Shown here: positions 23,780 through 36,155 of the stretch, one piece after another
Layout: the number at the start of each line of letters is the position of its first letter
Numbering within the stretch: the stretch's first letter is position 1
NCBI GenBank assembly: GCA_033064195.1
Contig: JARBJD010000041.1
Location: forward strand, 62,001 to 126,000
Direction: 5' to 3'
DNA from: Blattamonas nauphoetae
Lineage: Eukaryota > Preaxostyla > Oxymonadida
DNA length: 64,000 bases
Notes under the pieces: model-generated
What the model saw: only the letters and a program-made list of their open reading frames with translations
Databases searched by the model: none
What the model was told of the DNA's origin: nothing
Position numbers and translations under genes: made by a program

Positions 23780-24015
23780 GGTAAGCTGGATGTTGGTCCG
23801 ATCAGGTTGGATCCGGCTGTTTTGATCAATGATGATCAGAACAGTTACCAACGGGGTTATTTATCAGCTATAACCCATTTCGGTCTCATGAATTCAGATC
23901 AGACCATGATCTCACCATTCAAAAGTCAAATGTTCGACGAGTGGATAATCTTGAACGATGAAGAAAGACAAACAACGAAAAATAAGACATGAGAATCTAA
24001 ATGAAACAAAGAAGA

Positions 24016-27000
24016 CTATGATGGGCTTTTTGATGCCAATCCGGGAGTATTGGACGTTCTGGAGACGAGAGGAAATCCAGCCGTGAAATCGAACTGCTCC
24101 AAACGGCGTTTAGAAATGAGAGGGAGAATTCGAACAAAAAATGAAGAAAGCTGTTTGTTGAGACTTTCATGATTGATCCGAATGAACTGAGCAAACACAG
24201 ACACGACGTCATCCAGATACACTGAGATCAGGCTCATCGGAAGGGCATTCAACAATTCCACCGATTTCTGCAACACATTGCACAACCCCGGCAGGTCCAC
24301 AACTCTTGCAACAATCGAGGCATCCACAGCACGTCCTGACTGAAGAGTGGTTGGCAGTGGCTCAAATCGGTTCATCGCCGATGGTGAAAATCGTTTGTGG
24401 GAGGTCCCGAAGACTTGCGTTGAATCTTCGATGTCGTCGGTGGAGGAGGAGACAGTGTATGTTTGACGAAGGGAGGATGTGGGTTGGTTTGGTGATGGGA
24501 AGACGTGGGCGGGTTTTCCGAGTGGAGGGCTGATTGAGTCTTCGGACAATTTCTGCTGTTCTTCCTCTTCTTGCTCGTTTTGGGTGATTGTTTGGAGAAA
24601 TGAACTTTGGGCAGATTGGATGAGAGATGAGAAAGCACGTTTGACAGATGTTTGTGACGGGAGGGTGAACTCAATCGTGCTCACCAATCCAACATCAGCG
24701 ACCTCCCGAAGCAATTCTGTGAAGAACAAATCCAACGCAAAGTCGACAGGCGACGACGAAGGAGAATCGAGTGATGGGCTGTCCCTCAACGACAAACTCC
24801 CCTTCATCCCCGAAATGTGTGGCGCTGCTGCTCGAAAATGTGGAGGAAGCGAAGAAAAGGTTCGTTGATGTGACAAGTTCTTGATGTTCAGCATTCCCTT
24901 GCTTAATTTGGTTCGTTTTAGAGGGAGTGAATCCGACAGCACGGGATCCGGTGTGCTTTCTCCAGAATCTTCTTTCGTCGTTACCAAAAAGTCTTTCAGA
25001 CGCGTGCGTGGTTGGCTGGTTCTGTTATCACTCATCTCGTCCGACCCGGACCCACAAGGAGCCCATTTAAGGATCGTCTTGGACAGGATGTTCATATAGC
25101 AAGAAGTACTCAATTCTTCCATCTCTCGCAAAGTCGGCACAGACTCTCCGTAGATCGCTACAGACAGTGCAGCCCTCTGTTTCATGTTGTGATCGAATTC
25201 GTGGGCGAAGACCATCACTTTGTGGATTTCGTTGAGAAACGGAAAGAGGATTGAGGGTGGCAGGAGTCGGAAATGCGTCTCGATGACCAAGTTGAAACAT
25301 TGGATGAGTCGTTTTTGTGTGTTTCGCTTCCACTCTATCTGCATCAGGCCTCGCGGATCGAACGGAGGATCTGGAACATACTTGTCCATCAGAATGTTGT
25401 CTTTGGATGATGTAACTCTTCCACTCTTTCGCTGTGTTTGTGGTTTGAGTGGTTGTATGGTTTTAGATTTCGCTGCATTTTGAATTGCGATTCCTTCGGA
25501 TTTCCCGATTGTGGATGCGTGTTTTCGAGGATCGCGTGATTTCAGATTATCGGGTGGAGGCGTGGAGGCTGAAGGGAGGGCGGCAGAGAAAGCGAGGGGG
25601 TTGACATCGAACCCTTGATGATCCAACGATTTTGGGATTCGTCGAGTGAAGGTTGGAGTGAAGGTCAGTTCCACAGGACGTGTTTGCTGCATCAATTCTT
25701 TGAAACAGTCCACAATCAAATTCCACTCGTTCAGCGAAATATACTTTCCTGCCTGTTCCAGAAATTGTTGGAGTTTGGCCACGGCTCGTGGGGACGTGTC
25801 GTCGCTCTCAGTGAGGATGATCGATCCCATCATCTGAAGGAACGGATCAAATAAATCGTTTTCTGTGGAAGCACCAGAGAGATGGGAGGGAGTTGAAAAG
25901 ATTTGAGGTTTCTGGCTGTGATCCTGTCGCATCATTTCATTCAGAACACAATCCATCAGAACCGTCAGAGCGACGTCCAATGTTTTTGCAATCCATCCGG
26001 ACTCGCCTTGAACCGAGTCATCCAGCGGCAGAAGAGGGGAGAGTGTGGGTGTGGCTGACGACAACCGAATAATGGCTTCAGTTGTCATTGGAGGAGTGAA
26101 GGCTGGCGAGGACATTCGCAATGACCCGTCTTGTTGTTCCGATCGAAAAGCTGCGGACAGACTCAATCCTGTCATCGAGTCAACTGTCATCTGATTCTGA
26201 TTCTGATTGGGATTTGTGAGAAGGTGTTCATATCGTGTGACGTGTGACGTTGTCTGTTCCATCAGAGGCAACAACAATCTCTGATTGATCACCGGCCAGA
26301 AAGAAGGACAATAAACAGAGCGGTGTGTGAAGAGAAGATACCGAATTAGCTCGTACGTTCGCCTTCGGACGTCAGCATGGACAGAGTTGACCAGGCTGCG
26401 ACAAGCGGTGAAGATGGGGAACCAGACAGACTCGACATGAAGCTCATCGAAGAACGAACAGTGGGATTTGATCAGTTCGACTTGTTTCTCTTCAAAGGAG
26501 AGAGACATCAGTGGAGACGTGTTCTGTGCTGTGAGTGAGTGTGGGACGAGTGTTGGTTGGGAGAGGGGTGGAGGAGGTTTTGGGGAATCAACTTTCTTGA
26601 TCACTGTGAAGGCACTCCCATCTGAGGTTTGGAATGTTGGGAGTGAAGCTGGTGGATCTGGTATCTTTTTCAGTTCAGTCGAGCTGCTTCTCTCGTCGAG
26701 GGGAGCGAGTGGATCTTTCGAAGTACTCTGAGCTGGTTGGGGTGTTTGTTGGAGGACTGGTTGCGCTGAACCAGTGGTCTCAGGCAGTGGTTGTGGAGGG
26801 GATGTGCTGATTGACTGTTTCCGTCTCGACTGGCTCGGAAATGGAACTTCCTCCTTTCCTCCAAACACCTTCGCCAGCATCTCCAGCAACGCCATGGAAT
26901 CAAGCCTGATTTGCACATCACATGTCGTCGAGCGACAGAACGCAACACACGTGTCGATTGCTTCCTTCATGCTGAACGGAATCCAATACACGAACAGACT

Positions 27001-30000
27001 TGTGAAGATCTCTCGAAACGCAGAAAATGAACGAACTGCCAGTGCCCGCTCTTCCCGTGCAAGCACAGCATAGATTCTAAACATTGCACTCCATCCAGTG
27101 TTGAGTGATCGACGCTGATTCTGACAGAGTGTGTGGACGTACTGTTGTATTTTGGTGAGGACATTGCCAGGAAGGGCTGGAATGACAATCCTAACATTTT
27201 GAGCTGTTCGATTTGTGGAAATTGAAGGGATTGATTCCGTGTCTGATGTATCCTGTGTGAAAGAAAGTGGTGACGATTCGAACCCACCATCCTCAACATA
27301 CAACTCTTCTCTGATCGAATAACTCGACTGATGCGAACGGTAATACAGCGAAAGCGTCAGAACTTCACAAAGCGGATAAAGAAGAATGAACTGCCGATTC
27401 TTCTCTTGGATCGTCTCCTCTTTTGGTTCCGGCTTTCTCGATCTCGAGTTTGTCATCCCTTTCGACAGCAGCGGCAGAGGTTCTTCGTCAGAATCAAAAT
27501 TAAACGGTTCAGTGTAGTTCAATCGAAGGTGTTTGAGATTCGAACGAATGCTGTCATCCTGAACGAACAACAAATTGATCATCACAATCAAAAAATCAGT
27601 GTATGCCATCGCGATTGTCTGGTCAGTCGCATGAACAATCACTTTCACAGCATGGCTGGAAAGTGTGGGCCATATTCCGTCCCAAAACGGGCTGATCGAT
27701 CGAGTGTAGACCGTTTGATTGAAAATTCGACTCAAAAATTGGAGACACGCATTCGGATGTGCGATCCCGGGTGTTGAGAGGTCTCGTTCAGCAATCAGAC
27801 AGAGTGCGGAGAGGAAGGCGTGGAAGGAGTCGTTGGTTAGATTCGCAATTCGGTTGGTTTGGAAAATTGAATCGGCGAGGGCCAACATTTTGTGCGTTTT
27901 GATGAAAGTTTGGTTGACAGAATTCACAGTTTCTCTCGATGACACGTTTGAAGCGACCAGAGGAATACAAAGTGTGTTCAGATCTTTCGGAGCTGGTTTG
28001 TTGGGCGAGGGGAGACCTGAACTGCCTGCGAGAGTTGGGGCTGCTAGGCCTGGAGAGATTGATGTGTCGTTGAGGCTCGTAACATCAATTTCGGCGTTGA
28101 ATGAGCAAACAGGATTTGCGGTGTGCTTTTCCCCTGTGTTAAGATGACGAACCTGCATGGCACATTGGATCACCCAGATCCACCCATCACGAAGTAAATT
28201 TCCTTGTTTTTCTGGTGCAGACAATTCTATGAGTGATTGGAAGACGAGCATATTCTTAGTGGTGAGTACGACTCGATTAAACAGCATTGTTGCTTCAGCA
28301 AGCGTCCGAACAATCGCATTCTGTTCCCTTTGACCATCACTTCCAGGAAGGGTGAGTAATGTGACCAAAATATCGACACATAACTTGGCAACATCGTCAT
28401 TCGTTGTTGTGACAAGGAGTTCTCGAATAGTCTCCGAAATAGGCGCCGCTATGCTTTTTGTCATCAGATGAACAACAGCTGGTGTTGCCTTCTTAATTAT
28501 GGTTGATCCTGTTGTTGATGCGGTATCACCAAACTGTTCGAGTTTCGCCATTGCCAAATCGTCTGATTGTTCGACAATTTTGTGGGATATCTTGATCTTT
28601 TCTTCCATTTGTTTTGCGAGTAATTCTCGTTCTTCTAACGCTCTCTTTCTCTTCACAGCTTCCAACTCTTTTGGTTTGAGCTTTTTCTCTTCATCTTCAA
28701 GAGCAAGTTTCGTCCTTTCATCATCATCATCAATAATCTTGATCTCGTGTTGGAGGAGACGATGATACAAAGCGGTGAGGTATTCGACACTCTTTCCCGT
28801 TGTCTCGTTCTGTTCAATAAACGACTCAACAGGAAGAACAGCCATAATGTTCGAGTGGGCCATGGAATGGATAGCGAGCGATGTGTAGGCGCAATTGAAA
28901 GCTGCGTCGCTGTCGGGGAACGATCCAGGATTCTGACGCAGATATTCCTTCCCAAATTCATCTAATATTCGCATGATCTTCTGACCTTCTCCTGGAATAC
29001 GGAAAAGCTGAAGAAATGTTGTCATGGCCTGGTCGATTTCTTGGTCTCGCATGTCGATAAGTTTGAGGAAAGCACGCAGAACTTCGATATTATATGGGGC
29101 AGGATCGCCAAAATAATCGCCCACTTTAACTTTGGAGAGCTCAGACGAATTGTCAAAGAAGAATTGGGCTGCACCTTCCGCCGTGTCAGGATAAATCCCC
29201 TTTTCTTTGATAAATGCAAATCCTGTTTTGGGTTTTTGGTTGAAAAGTCGGTTTGCTTCACGAATTTGTCGTTTTTTCATTTGGACAGCTTCGAATTCGA
29301 GCAATTCTGATTCGTCCACAATTTCGATGTGCTGAGCCTCGTTAACGGGAGCGCTTGACGATCTTTTGATGTCAACGTCGGACAAAGCCAAATCCGATTG
29401 AGTTGGGGGAACAGCAAAGGTGTGAAGTGCGGTGAGGATGGAAAGAACAGATTGGAGAGCGTTGAGTTGGAGTTTGGCATGAGGCGTGACAACAGCCTTG
29501 GTTGACGATGTCGACCTATCTCGGGGGAGATTTTGGTCGGTGATAGTGCAGAGTGATGTGATGGAAAGGACGAGTCGCTCAAACATGGAAGTCATTCCGG
29601 GAAAGCAATCAAAATTGAGAAAAATATCGGCCAGCAACTGACCGTCGTTAAACACCTTGGAAAAGTTGTCCAGAAATGCCTGTTTTTCGGTGATTTGTGT
29701 TTCTTTGGAATGAAGAACACGAAGGTAGACTGTGAGGAGTGATTCGAGCTCTGTTTTGAACGTAAGGTGGAAATGGGTGAGAATTTCGACAATAAGGGCG
29801 ACAGATAAACGGAATGTGTAGATGTTGGAATATCCAGCATTTGAAAGAATGGCAGGAACGAGGTTCACCTGGACGCAGTTTGAGAGCCGCCTCCTTTCAC
29901 TTAATACATCACCACACTTCGTAGTGATAGAATAAAGAATCTGGAGAGACAGAATCCGCTGTTTTAAGGACACTGCACTGGCTAAATCGTTGACTTGTCG

Positions 30001-31413
30001 GTTGCTTACCATCGGTGAAGAAGACAGCTGCGATGTTCTGAGTTGTTGAGTACTACTTTGTGGATCGGTTTGAGACATGGATGAATATGGGTTATCTCTG
30101 AAAAAAATGGTTATAATGAGAGGAGATACTGTCCAGGAGCATATGTTGAGAGTTTGCAGAGGAGAGTCAAGATTGAGAGACAATCTCGAACAATGACCTC
30201 ATCCGAATTGATTTCTTCAATATTCGATTCAACTGATTGATTATCGCAAGCAGGGACAGAAATTGGGCTTAGTGACCTTTCCTCTCCCTGAGATTGAGCT
30301 AAATCTTCATCCGCACAATCACTGTGCTGGTCCAACTGGGGAGATATAGCACGAGCTGTCTCATCTATCGGCATCAAACCCATGGGCGACTCCGGTGAGG
30401 CCTGAGTAGTGGTGCTGTGAGATTGATCGAGTGAAGTTGATGACTGTGTGCTTTCATACAGCAATGGCGATGGAACTGTCTGTTCCGGATGTGTCTCTTC
30501 GTCCGAATCAGGGTCATTACTGGCTGTGGAGACGACACTGAGTGTTGATTGTTGTCTTCGCATGGTAAATGGTGAGACAAACGGGGAATCGACTCGAGGT
30601 GACTCAGGAAAGAGAGGAGAATCAATTTGTCGGAGTGACCCAACAGAATTTGCGAAACTTCCTGCTGGAGACACTCTGGTATCCGAAAAGAGCTGTTTTT
30701 CCTTGATTTTCGATGTGCTGTTCCTGAGTTTCATAAAATATGTTTGACACTGAGTCTGAAGAGTCGATCCTGCAACGTTCTGGATCGTTGGCGATGAAGG
30801 ATCGAGATGAATCCTCATGATGTGTTTCATGACCATTCCGAACACATCAGAATGAATGAGAATGTGTTTGGAGTTGCAGAGTGATGTGTAGGCCTAAAAA
30901 AATGAACATTGACGACAATGACAGACTTTGAGTGTTGCTTGCTGGACATGGAGTTTGGTGATATGTCTTGTTGAGTAGATTGAGGTGACCACTGTTGTAA
31001 TGAGTGTTGCTTCTCGAGATAGAAATGTCGATGATTCCCCACGAATAAAACCAGAATCCACCATAACCTTCACATAGTTACAAAGATTATTACATAAAAG
31101 AGTACAAACACTCACTGATTCCAAAGATGCGACGATGAGGTCAGTCGACTGCGATGCGAGAGCTTCAGTGAAAGGCGAATAGAAATCGAGATTGCTATTG
31201 AAAGAAAATCGGAGATAAAAACATAAATAAACACACCATTCGGTGGGGGGTGCAGATTTGAAAAGTGCTACAGAAAAAATGAGAGATGAAGGATGAGTCA
31301 GTAGAAAAAGCATGGAAACCAAGTTTCTGTCCAAGACTCTCCTTTATCTGAGCCTGTTTATAGCCACATGCCTTATATGTGGCTTTGACAGCTTTTTCGA
31401 GCCTGTCACTCAT
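24016..31413 (-). CDS. BIG-type Sec7-domain Arf guanine nucleotide exchange factor
   Basis: ATG at 31413 (MSDRLEKAVKATYKACGYKQ). N-terminal exons carry the DCB-like helices; a Ser-rich segment covers 30300-30720. After an intron near 30110 a 2,000-codon exon carries the HUS region ('LKQRILSLQILYSITTKCGD', 'DCFPGMTSMFERLVLSI') and then Sec7 at about 28690-29260: 'NQKPKTGFAFIKEKG', 'VKVGDYFGDPAPYNIEVLRA', 'FLQLFRIPGEGQKIMRILDE'. The glutamate finger (PGE-GQKI) is kept, but the second Sec7 motif, normally LAYSIIMLNTDLHN-like, reads 'FNCAYTSLAIHSMAHSN'. Long helical HDS-type regions with low-complexity insertions (about 26550-26850) follow, ending LVSRTSNTPGLASKSPS. The domain order and the 'NFDC...ERLV' block indicate the BIG/Sec7p family at the trans-Golgi or endosomes. 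Confidence 0.88.
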
Positions 31414-31576
31414 TACGTGCCCTTCATAATTTCTACTACATTTCCGAAAGTGAAGAATGGAGAAATGCTTTTCTCGAAGTGAGCCGCAAACACCCTCCAA
31501 AGAAAAATAATGAAACGGCGACGACAAAAGCATGTATAAATAAGGAAAAAGTATACAGATAGTCGATGAGTGTTCT

Positions 31577-33467
31577 CTACTTGAATTCTGCAATGGGGAG
31601 ATTATCTTGATACAGCTGGTGCATGAACTGATACAATTTATCATCTAACGATACTTTGTAAGGTGTCGGGTTCATTGATCGGAGTGTGTCTGGTCTCGCA
31701 ATTTTGCATTGTTCCTCCACAAACCCTTTGATCTCACTGGCCTTGCGTCGTTCATGAAGCAATTGTTTTCCTTCCCAGACAACTGAATTCAGCTGTTCGA
31801 CACGATGTGGGACGACAAAACAACGTTTTGTTTCCTCAAAAGGATGACGGCACAAGATTCGTTGGCCGACTTTGGGAATAACTTGGTCGGGGTGTCCATC
31901 CAAGTCCCGAACCATCAAATCCAAGATGGGAGTCCCTGTTTCACTGTACAATCGATATACAATCTGCAGTGTTGGGATGAGAGAAAAATGAGAAATGTGG
32001 AATAATGGTTGATGGGAGGAAATAAATACAAACCTTCTTGGATGGAATCGTCGTCTTGCCAATGTCATTGCTCAGTTTCATTCGTGGCTCGTCGGAGATC
32101 TCAACCAATTTGTAGACATCTCCGAGAGACGGCTGCTTTTGGCAAGTTGTCTGATGGACGACAGCGATAAAAGGAAAGAGAATGAGCCATTATTGAAGAG
32201 TGTGAGAACGTGGGAGGAATGATAAGAAGGCGACGAAGATGGAGAAAAGAACAGATGACAAACCAGGTTCGTTCCAATCCCAAACACATTGATTTCGTGT
32301 CCCTGCAAGTTAAGAGAGATCAGAGTATCTTCGTTCAGATCATTACTTGCGACAATCTGAATACGTTCAATGGATGGATCTTCGAACTCTTTTGCCAACC
32401 TTGCGAATGTTGCACGGGCTGTTCGACTAAGATACGCCAAATCACCAGAATCCAGCCTGATTGAGCCGTATTCCCATCCAAGAGACTTCAAAGCGAAGGC
32501 TACAGAAAGGAAGTTGACCACTCCAGAACGAAGAGTGTCATATGTGTCCACAAGGGCACAAAAAGAATTTGGGAATGACGAAGCATATGAAATAAAGGCA
32601 GCAAGCTCAGATTCGTTTGCGCTGTCTTGGCTTATTCCATGCTTCTTCAGCATTTCCCGCTTTTCCATCACAAGCGGGAAGAAATCAACTGTCTTTGACC
32701 CATCCTTCGAGCGAATCTTCAACGACTTCACCTCATCCAGGTTTTTGAACGACATCACAAATGAGTGAGCGTGTGTGCCTGAAACTGGAATATCAAATTC
32801 CTTTCCAGCTAAAGTGTTAGAGGTTGTGTCAAATCCACCCATGACCGCATAGATCGATGCCGACATGCCTCCGTCTGGTCCCTGTGCTCTCCGCAGCCCG
32901 AATTCCATCAGTGTCTTGTCTGGACCCGCTGCTTGGCGCATTCGACGAGCATTTGTGCAAACAAGCGTTGCATACCCAATAATTGTGAGAATTGGTGTCT
33001 CAACAACTTGGGCAACGGCGAGTGGCCCTTCAATACGGATTAATGGTTCTTGCGGATAGCACAGAGTACCTTCTTTCATTGCGGTCACTTTCAGACACGA
33101 GGCATCGATCTGTGAGAGATAATCAAAGAACGCATCTTCGGCAAGTGGCATGACCTTGCGTAAATATGCAATATCTGACTCACTGAAGCGGAAAGCATTC
33201 AAAAACTGGAGAACTGTGTCGAGCCCAGCGAAGACTGCGTATTCTCCTTTGAATGGGCATTTTCGGAAAAATGCTTCAAATGCCGATTTCTTCTCATGCA
33301 TTCCTCGTTTCCAATATGCGTACATCATCGTTCTATAGCACGAGAGAGATTAAAGAACGAGTGAAGATGTGGCAGTACAATTCATATGTGTCTGTTAAGA
33401 GTGGAGTGTGGAGATAGTTGGAGGAGGGGCTCCCGAGTTCGGGAAAAATTAACTTGAGCTCTGTCAT
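31577..33467 (-). CDS. NAPRT: Nicotinate phosphoribosyltransferase
   Basis: Four exons. ATG at 33467 ([20 protein letters not shown]). Exon 1 (33467-33379) ends '..LLTDTYEL' and joins exon 2 (from 33332) '[20 protein letters not shown]', rebuilding the family's substrate-entry N-terminus. Then '[20 protein letters not shown]', '[20 protein letters not shown]', '[20 protein letters not shown]', '[19 protein letters not shown]', '[16 protein letters not shown]', '[20 protein letters not shown]' and '[20 protein letters not shown]': the conserved phosphoribosyl-transfer core, with the catalytic-loop His in HAHS. The last exon holds '[20 protein letters not shown]' and ends LPIAEFK-TAG. It converts nicotinate + PRPP to nicotinate mononucleotide (Preiss-Handler NAD salvage, cytosol). 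It lies 163 bp upstream of the Sec7 gene on the same strand. Confidence 0.95.
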
Positions 33468-34768
33468 GTGAGACTGTGAAGAACACAATCAGGAAAAATT
33501 ATGAGGTTGATCTTCCATCGGGTAACAAGTCATCAAATTTCTGAATAATGATCGATAATGTGATCATATTATACTTGATGTGACAAGAGGATATAGCTGT
33601 GTGACAGGCTTTTTTCCGATGTCAAAATGTCAATAAAATACCTCAATGGGACAGATCACGGCCTGACCTACCAAAGCTCATATTTCGCACTCTGGGTGTT
33701 TGAAAACATGTTACCATCTCCTTTCACTCCAATTTGGGAATCATTTCTATCAGGGACATATCAGGTGGTGGAAGAGACAAAATTGAAAAAATCATGGTAA
33801 TGAAGATGAATCATCTGGGAAAAACACCCGAATCGGATTAAACCATGTCATAGAAGAAAAAACAGAGCATTCAAAAAGAAAATTCTCAGAGAAGAAGCAC
33901 AGAAGGATGTTGATGATAGGGTTGTGAGAGATGCGGATCAAGACTGCAGCGACAAGAGATTGTGTTTGAGTTGGGCAAATGAATCGGTTTTTCATCATGT
34001 AAGAGTCGTAGTTTATTCACTGAACCGTTAGAAGTCAACATCAACGCAGATGTGATCAGAGGGACAGATGTGGTTTCTGAAGAAGATGAATCACGGAAAA
34101 AAAGAGAGATACCACTGAAAAAGCATGAACTTGGTGTGAAAACATCTTTGTTTGCTGACATTGTTGGGTTTAGGAAAGTTCGCGAGACTTGTTGAGACGT
34201 GGAATAGCAGGCTAAACAACTGGAAAAGAATGAAAAAAAGTTGTTTAAACATCACACAGATCATGTAAATTTTGATTGAACAGGAAATTGGCAAACATGA
34301 TCGATTGTCATCCAATCGAAGAGACACGGAAGTGAATTACCGAACGAACGTTGGTACCAGGGTGAGATAGTTTGAAATTGTCATTCAACTGCACTAGCGG
34401 CCTATGGAAAATCGAATGAACTTGATGGAGGAACAAATCTAGCCTTTTCAGTCTGAGGCTCAGGATCGTCCCATGACTCTCAGGAAATGGTGTCGAAAGA
34501 TGTTAAAACGGAACAAAAGATAGCCATGTCCCCATGGAACTGGATTACAGACACGTTACAGTCGTTTGAACTTTATATTATCCTCCTTATCGTCTTATTC
34601 AAGGAAATGTGAAAAGATCGATGACCCATAAACAAAAACGTCCATGTCATGACATGTCAACGCTTTTGAGAAAATCAGGGCTGTCATGTCATGTCAGACA
34701 GGTATACAAGAGGATGAAGAATTGTACAGAGATTATGTCTTAAGATCAAAGAAAGGAGATCTGACTCA
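33468..34768. other. 1.3 kb A/T-rich interval, no supportable gene
   Basis: Frames are short. The longest ATG frame on the minus strand (34161-33886, MSANKDVFTPSSCFFSGISL) has Ser-rich, non-conserved content. Near the right end is a cluster of CATGTCA/TGTCATG words including a perfect 14-bp palindrome (34643-34656) and tandem GTCAT units at 34681-34697. Function unknown. Confidence 0.45.
34643..34697. repeat. TGTCATG word cluster with 14-bp palindrome
   Basis: CATGTCATGACATG (34643-34656) is its own reverse complement. Further TGTCATGTCATGTCA follows at 34683-34697, giving an inverted and tandem arrangement just downstream of the lineage-specific gene's stop codon. Confidence 0.6.
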
Positions 34769-35824
34769 TCACCGCCTCTGTACATTCTCTCCCAGCAATT
34801 TTGAGATCGAACGACAATATATCGTAATATTGACGCAGAAATGTCCGTCTTTCTCACGCATCAGCATCTGTTCGAGCATGCTTTCGAAGTCTTCCGAAAG
34901 AAGAGCTTGTGTCATACGCTTCCCAGATTGGACCACTTCTGAGTTCTTCCATTCTTCCAGTGCAATGCAGATTTTAACGAGAAAATAGTCATTCAAACCA
35001 TTCAGTTCGACGAGTGCGAGACAACTTGAGAAAGCCATCACAACCGGAGACGCGAGAACAAACTCCAATGTTGGACCATGAAACGGGCTTATTTCTAAGA
35101 GTTTGCCCAATAGAGCAATGAAGGAGTCGAACAAGTCTCCATTGAGGAGGAGTCGATTTGAGATTAGAAATGTCAAAAATTGGGATGATGGAAGAATGAC
35201 CTTCTGAAAAATCATTTCACGACAGTGCCATCTATCGGCTGCACTAGTTATACTAGATGTCCGGAGAGATGAGCGAGATCCGAGGTAGAGGTATTCGGTA
35301 TCAGTTTTTGTGATTTGGTTGATTATCGTTTCATTTCCTGTGATTGGCAGTGTGTGAGGTTGAACAATCGCTAAGATATTGGTGATGAGATCAGACTCCA
35401 CGAGATGAAGTTTAAACTTCAATGATTTCGCGTGAGCCAATTGGTATTGGAATTTCAACGCTGATGAAACCACAATTGAGTAGGGAGATGACACCAGAGT
35501 CAGAATGCTCTCAATAAAGTCAGAAGGTGATCTGGATGAAGAGGGAACGAGATCTGTGACGAGTTTCGTGGCCTGTTGAGTGTCGCATACTCTTGGTTCG
35601 AGGCTCTTCAAAAATTGGGCAGCCTTGTCTTGAAGGGCATTGTCAAAAGGGTAACCCGCTTTCACAAAGGCAACAAGGGAATTGTAAATCGTCGATTTGT
35701 CTTCAAACGATAATGTCGACTCAGGATCGAAATTCAGGAAAGGTTCGTGTTCTTTGACAAAGACCCGACCAGAATCGGGAGCCTGCGATTGATGAATGGC
35801 GTCAGCTTGAGAGAGACACATCAT
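34769..35824 (-). CDS. Lineage-specific helical-repeat protein ('FLNF...LVAFVKAGYPFD' family)
   Basis: Single-exon frame, 351 aa, ATG at 35824 (MMCLSQADAIHQSQAPDSGR). Conserved-looking parts in order: 'HEPFLNFDPESTLSFEDKST', 'LVAFVKAGYPFDNALQDKAA', 'SPSDFIESILTLVSSPYSIV', 'SDLITNILAIVQPHTLPITG', 'CREMIFQKVILPSSQFLTFL', 'LLGKLLEISPFHGPTLEFVL', 'SCLALVELNGLNDYFLVKIC', 'MTQALLSEDFESMLEQMLMR'. This matches, from memory, a very large family of ~350-aa predicted proteins in Blattamonas nauphoetae: an FLNW-like head, 'SLVA.VK', 'VL.PS..Y...L..NR' and an 'L.QI.P...PT.eFVL..PV' block. No signal peptide or catalytic motif. The helices are HEAT/armadillo-like. Function unknown. Relatives in this window are the decayed copy at 3909-4874 and the fragmentary gene at 5265-6156. 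Confidence 0.75.
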   Translation of the reverse strand: MMCLSQADAIHQSQAPDSGRVFVKEHEPFLNFDPESTLSFEDKSTIYNSLVAFVKAGYPFDNALQDKAAQFLKSLEPRVCDTQQATKLVTDLVPSSSRSPSDFIESILTLVSSPYSIVVSSALKFQYQLAHAKSLKFKLHLVESDLITNILAIVQPHTLPITGNETIINQITKTDTEYLYLGSRSSLRTSSITSAADRWHCREMIFQKVILPSSQFLTFLISNRLLLNGDLFDSFIALLGKLLEISPFHGPTLEFVLASPVVMAFSSCLALVELNGLNDYFLVKICIALEEWKNSEVVQSGKRMTQALLSEDFESMLEQMLMREKDGHFCVNITIYCRSISKLLGENVQRR

Positions 35825-36155
35825 GTCGTGTTCAATAGAGAATTCGATGAGATTGTGCCCATCGAGTGTGTGACTGAAGTCAATCTAAGTTCTTGGTGTT
35901 GGTTCAGACCAATAAATCATCTGCGACACCTTTCAATCGTAGAGAAATAACTTATTCTATTGATTTCATCGCCTCATTCTCGTCCCATTCTGTCTCGTTC
36001 AACCACCTCTTCATATTCATCCTCTTATCACGTTATTTGGTTCAATTCGAGTTCTTCTCTGACTTCCTGTTCCACATCCGATCGTCCATTTCAATTTGAT
36101 GAATATTGGTGTCACTCCCTAATTCGTTGTTCAAAATGTTGGGTTAGATCATTTC
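35825..36155. other. Intergenic space upstream of the MLF gene
   Basis: Divergent interval of 331 bp. Only short frames are visible. It presumably carries the two promoters; no motif stands out. Confidence 0.4.
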
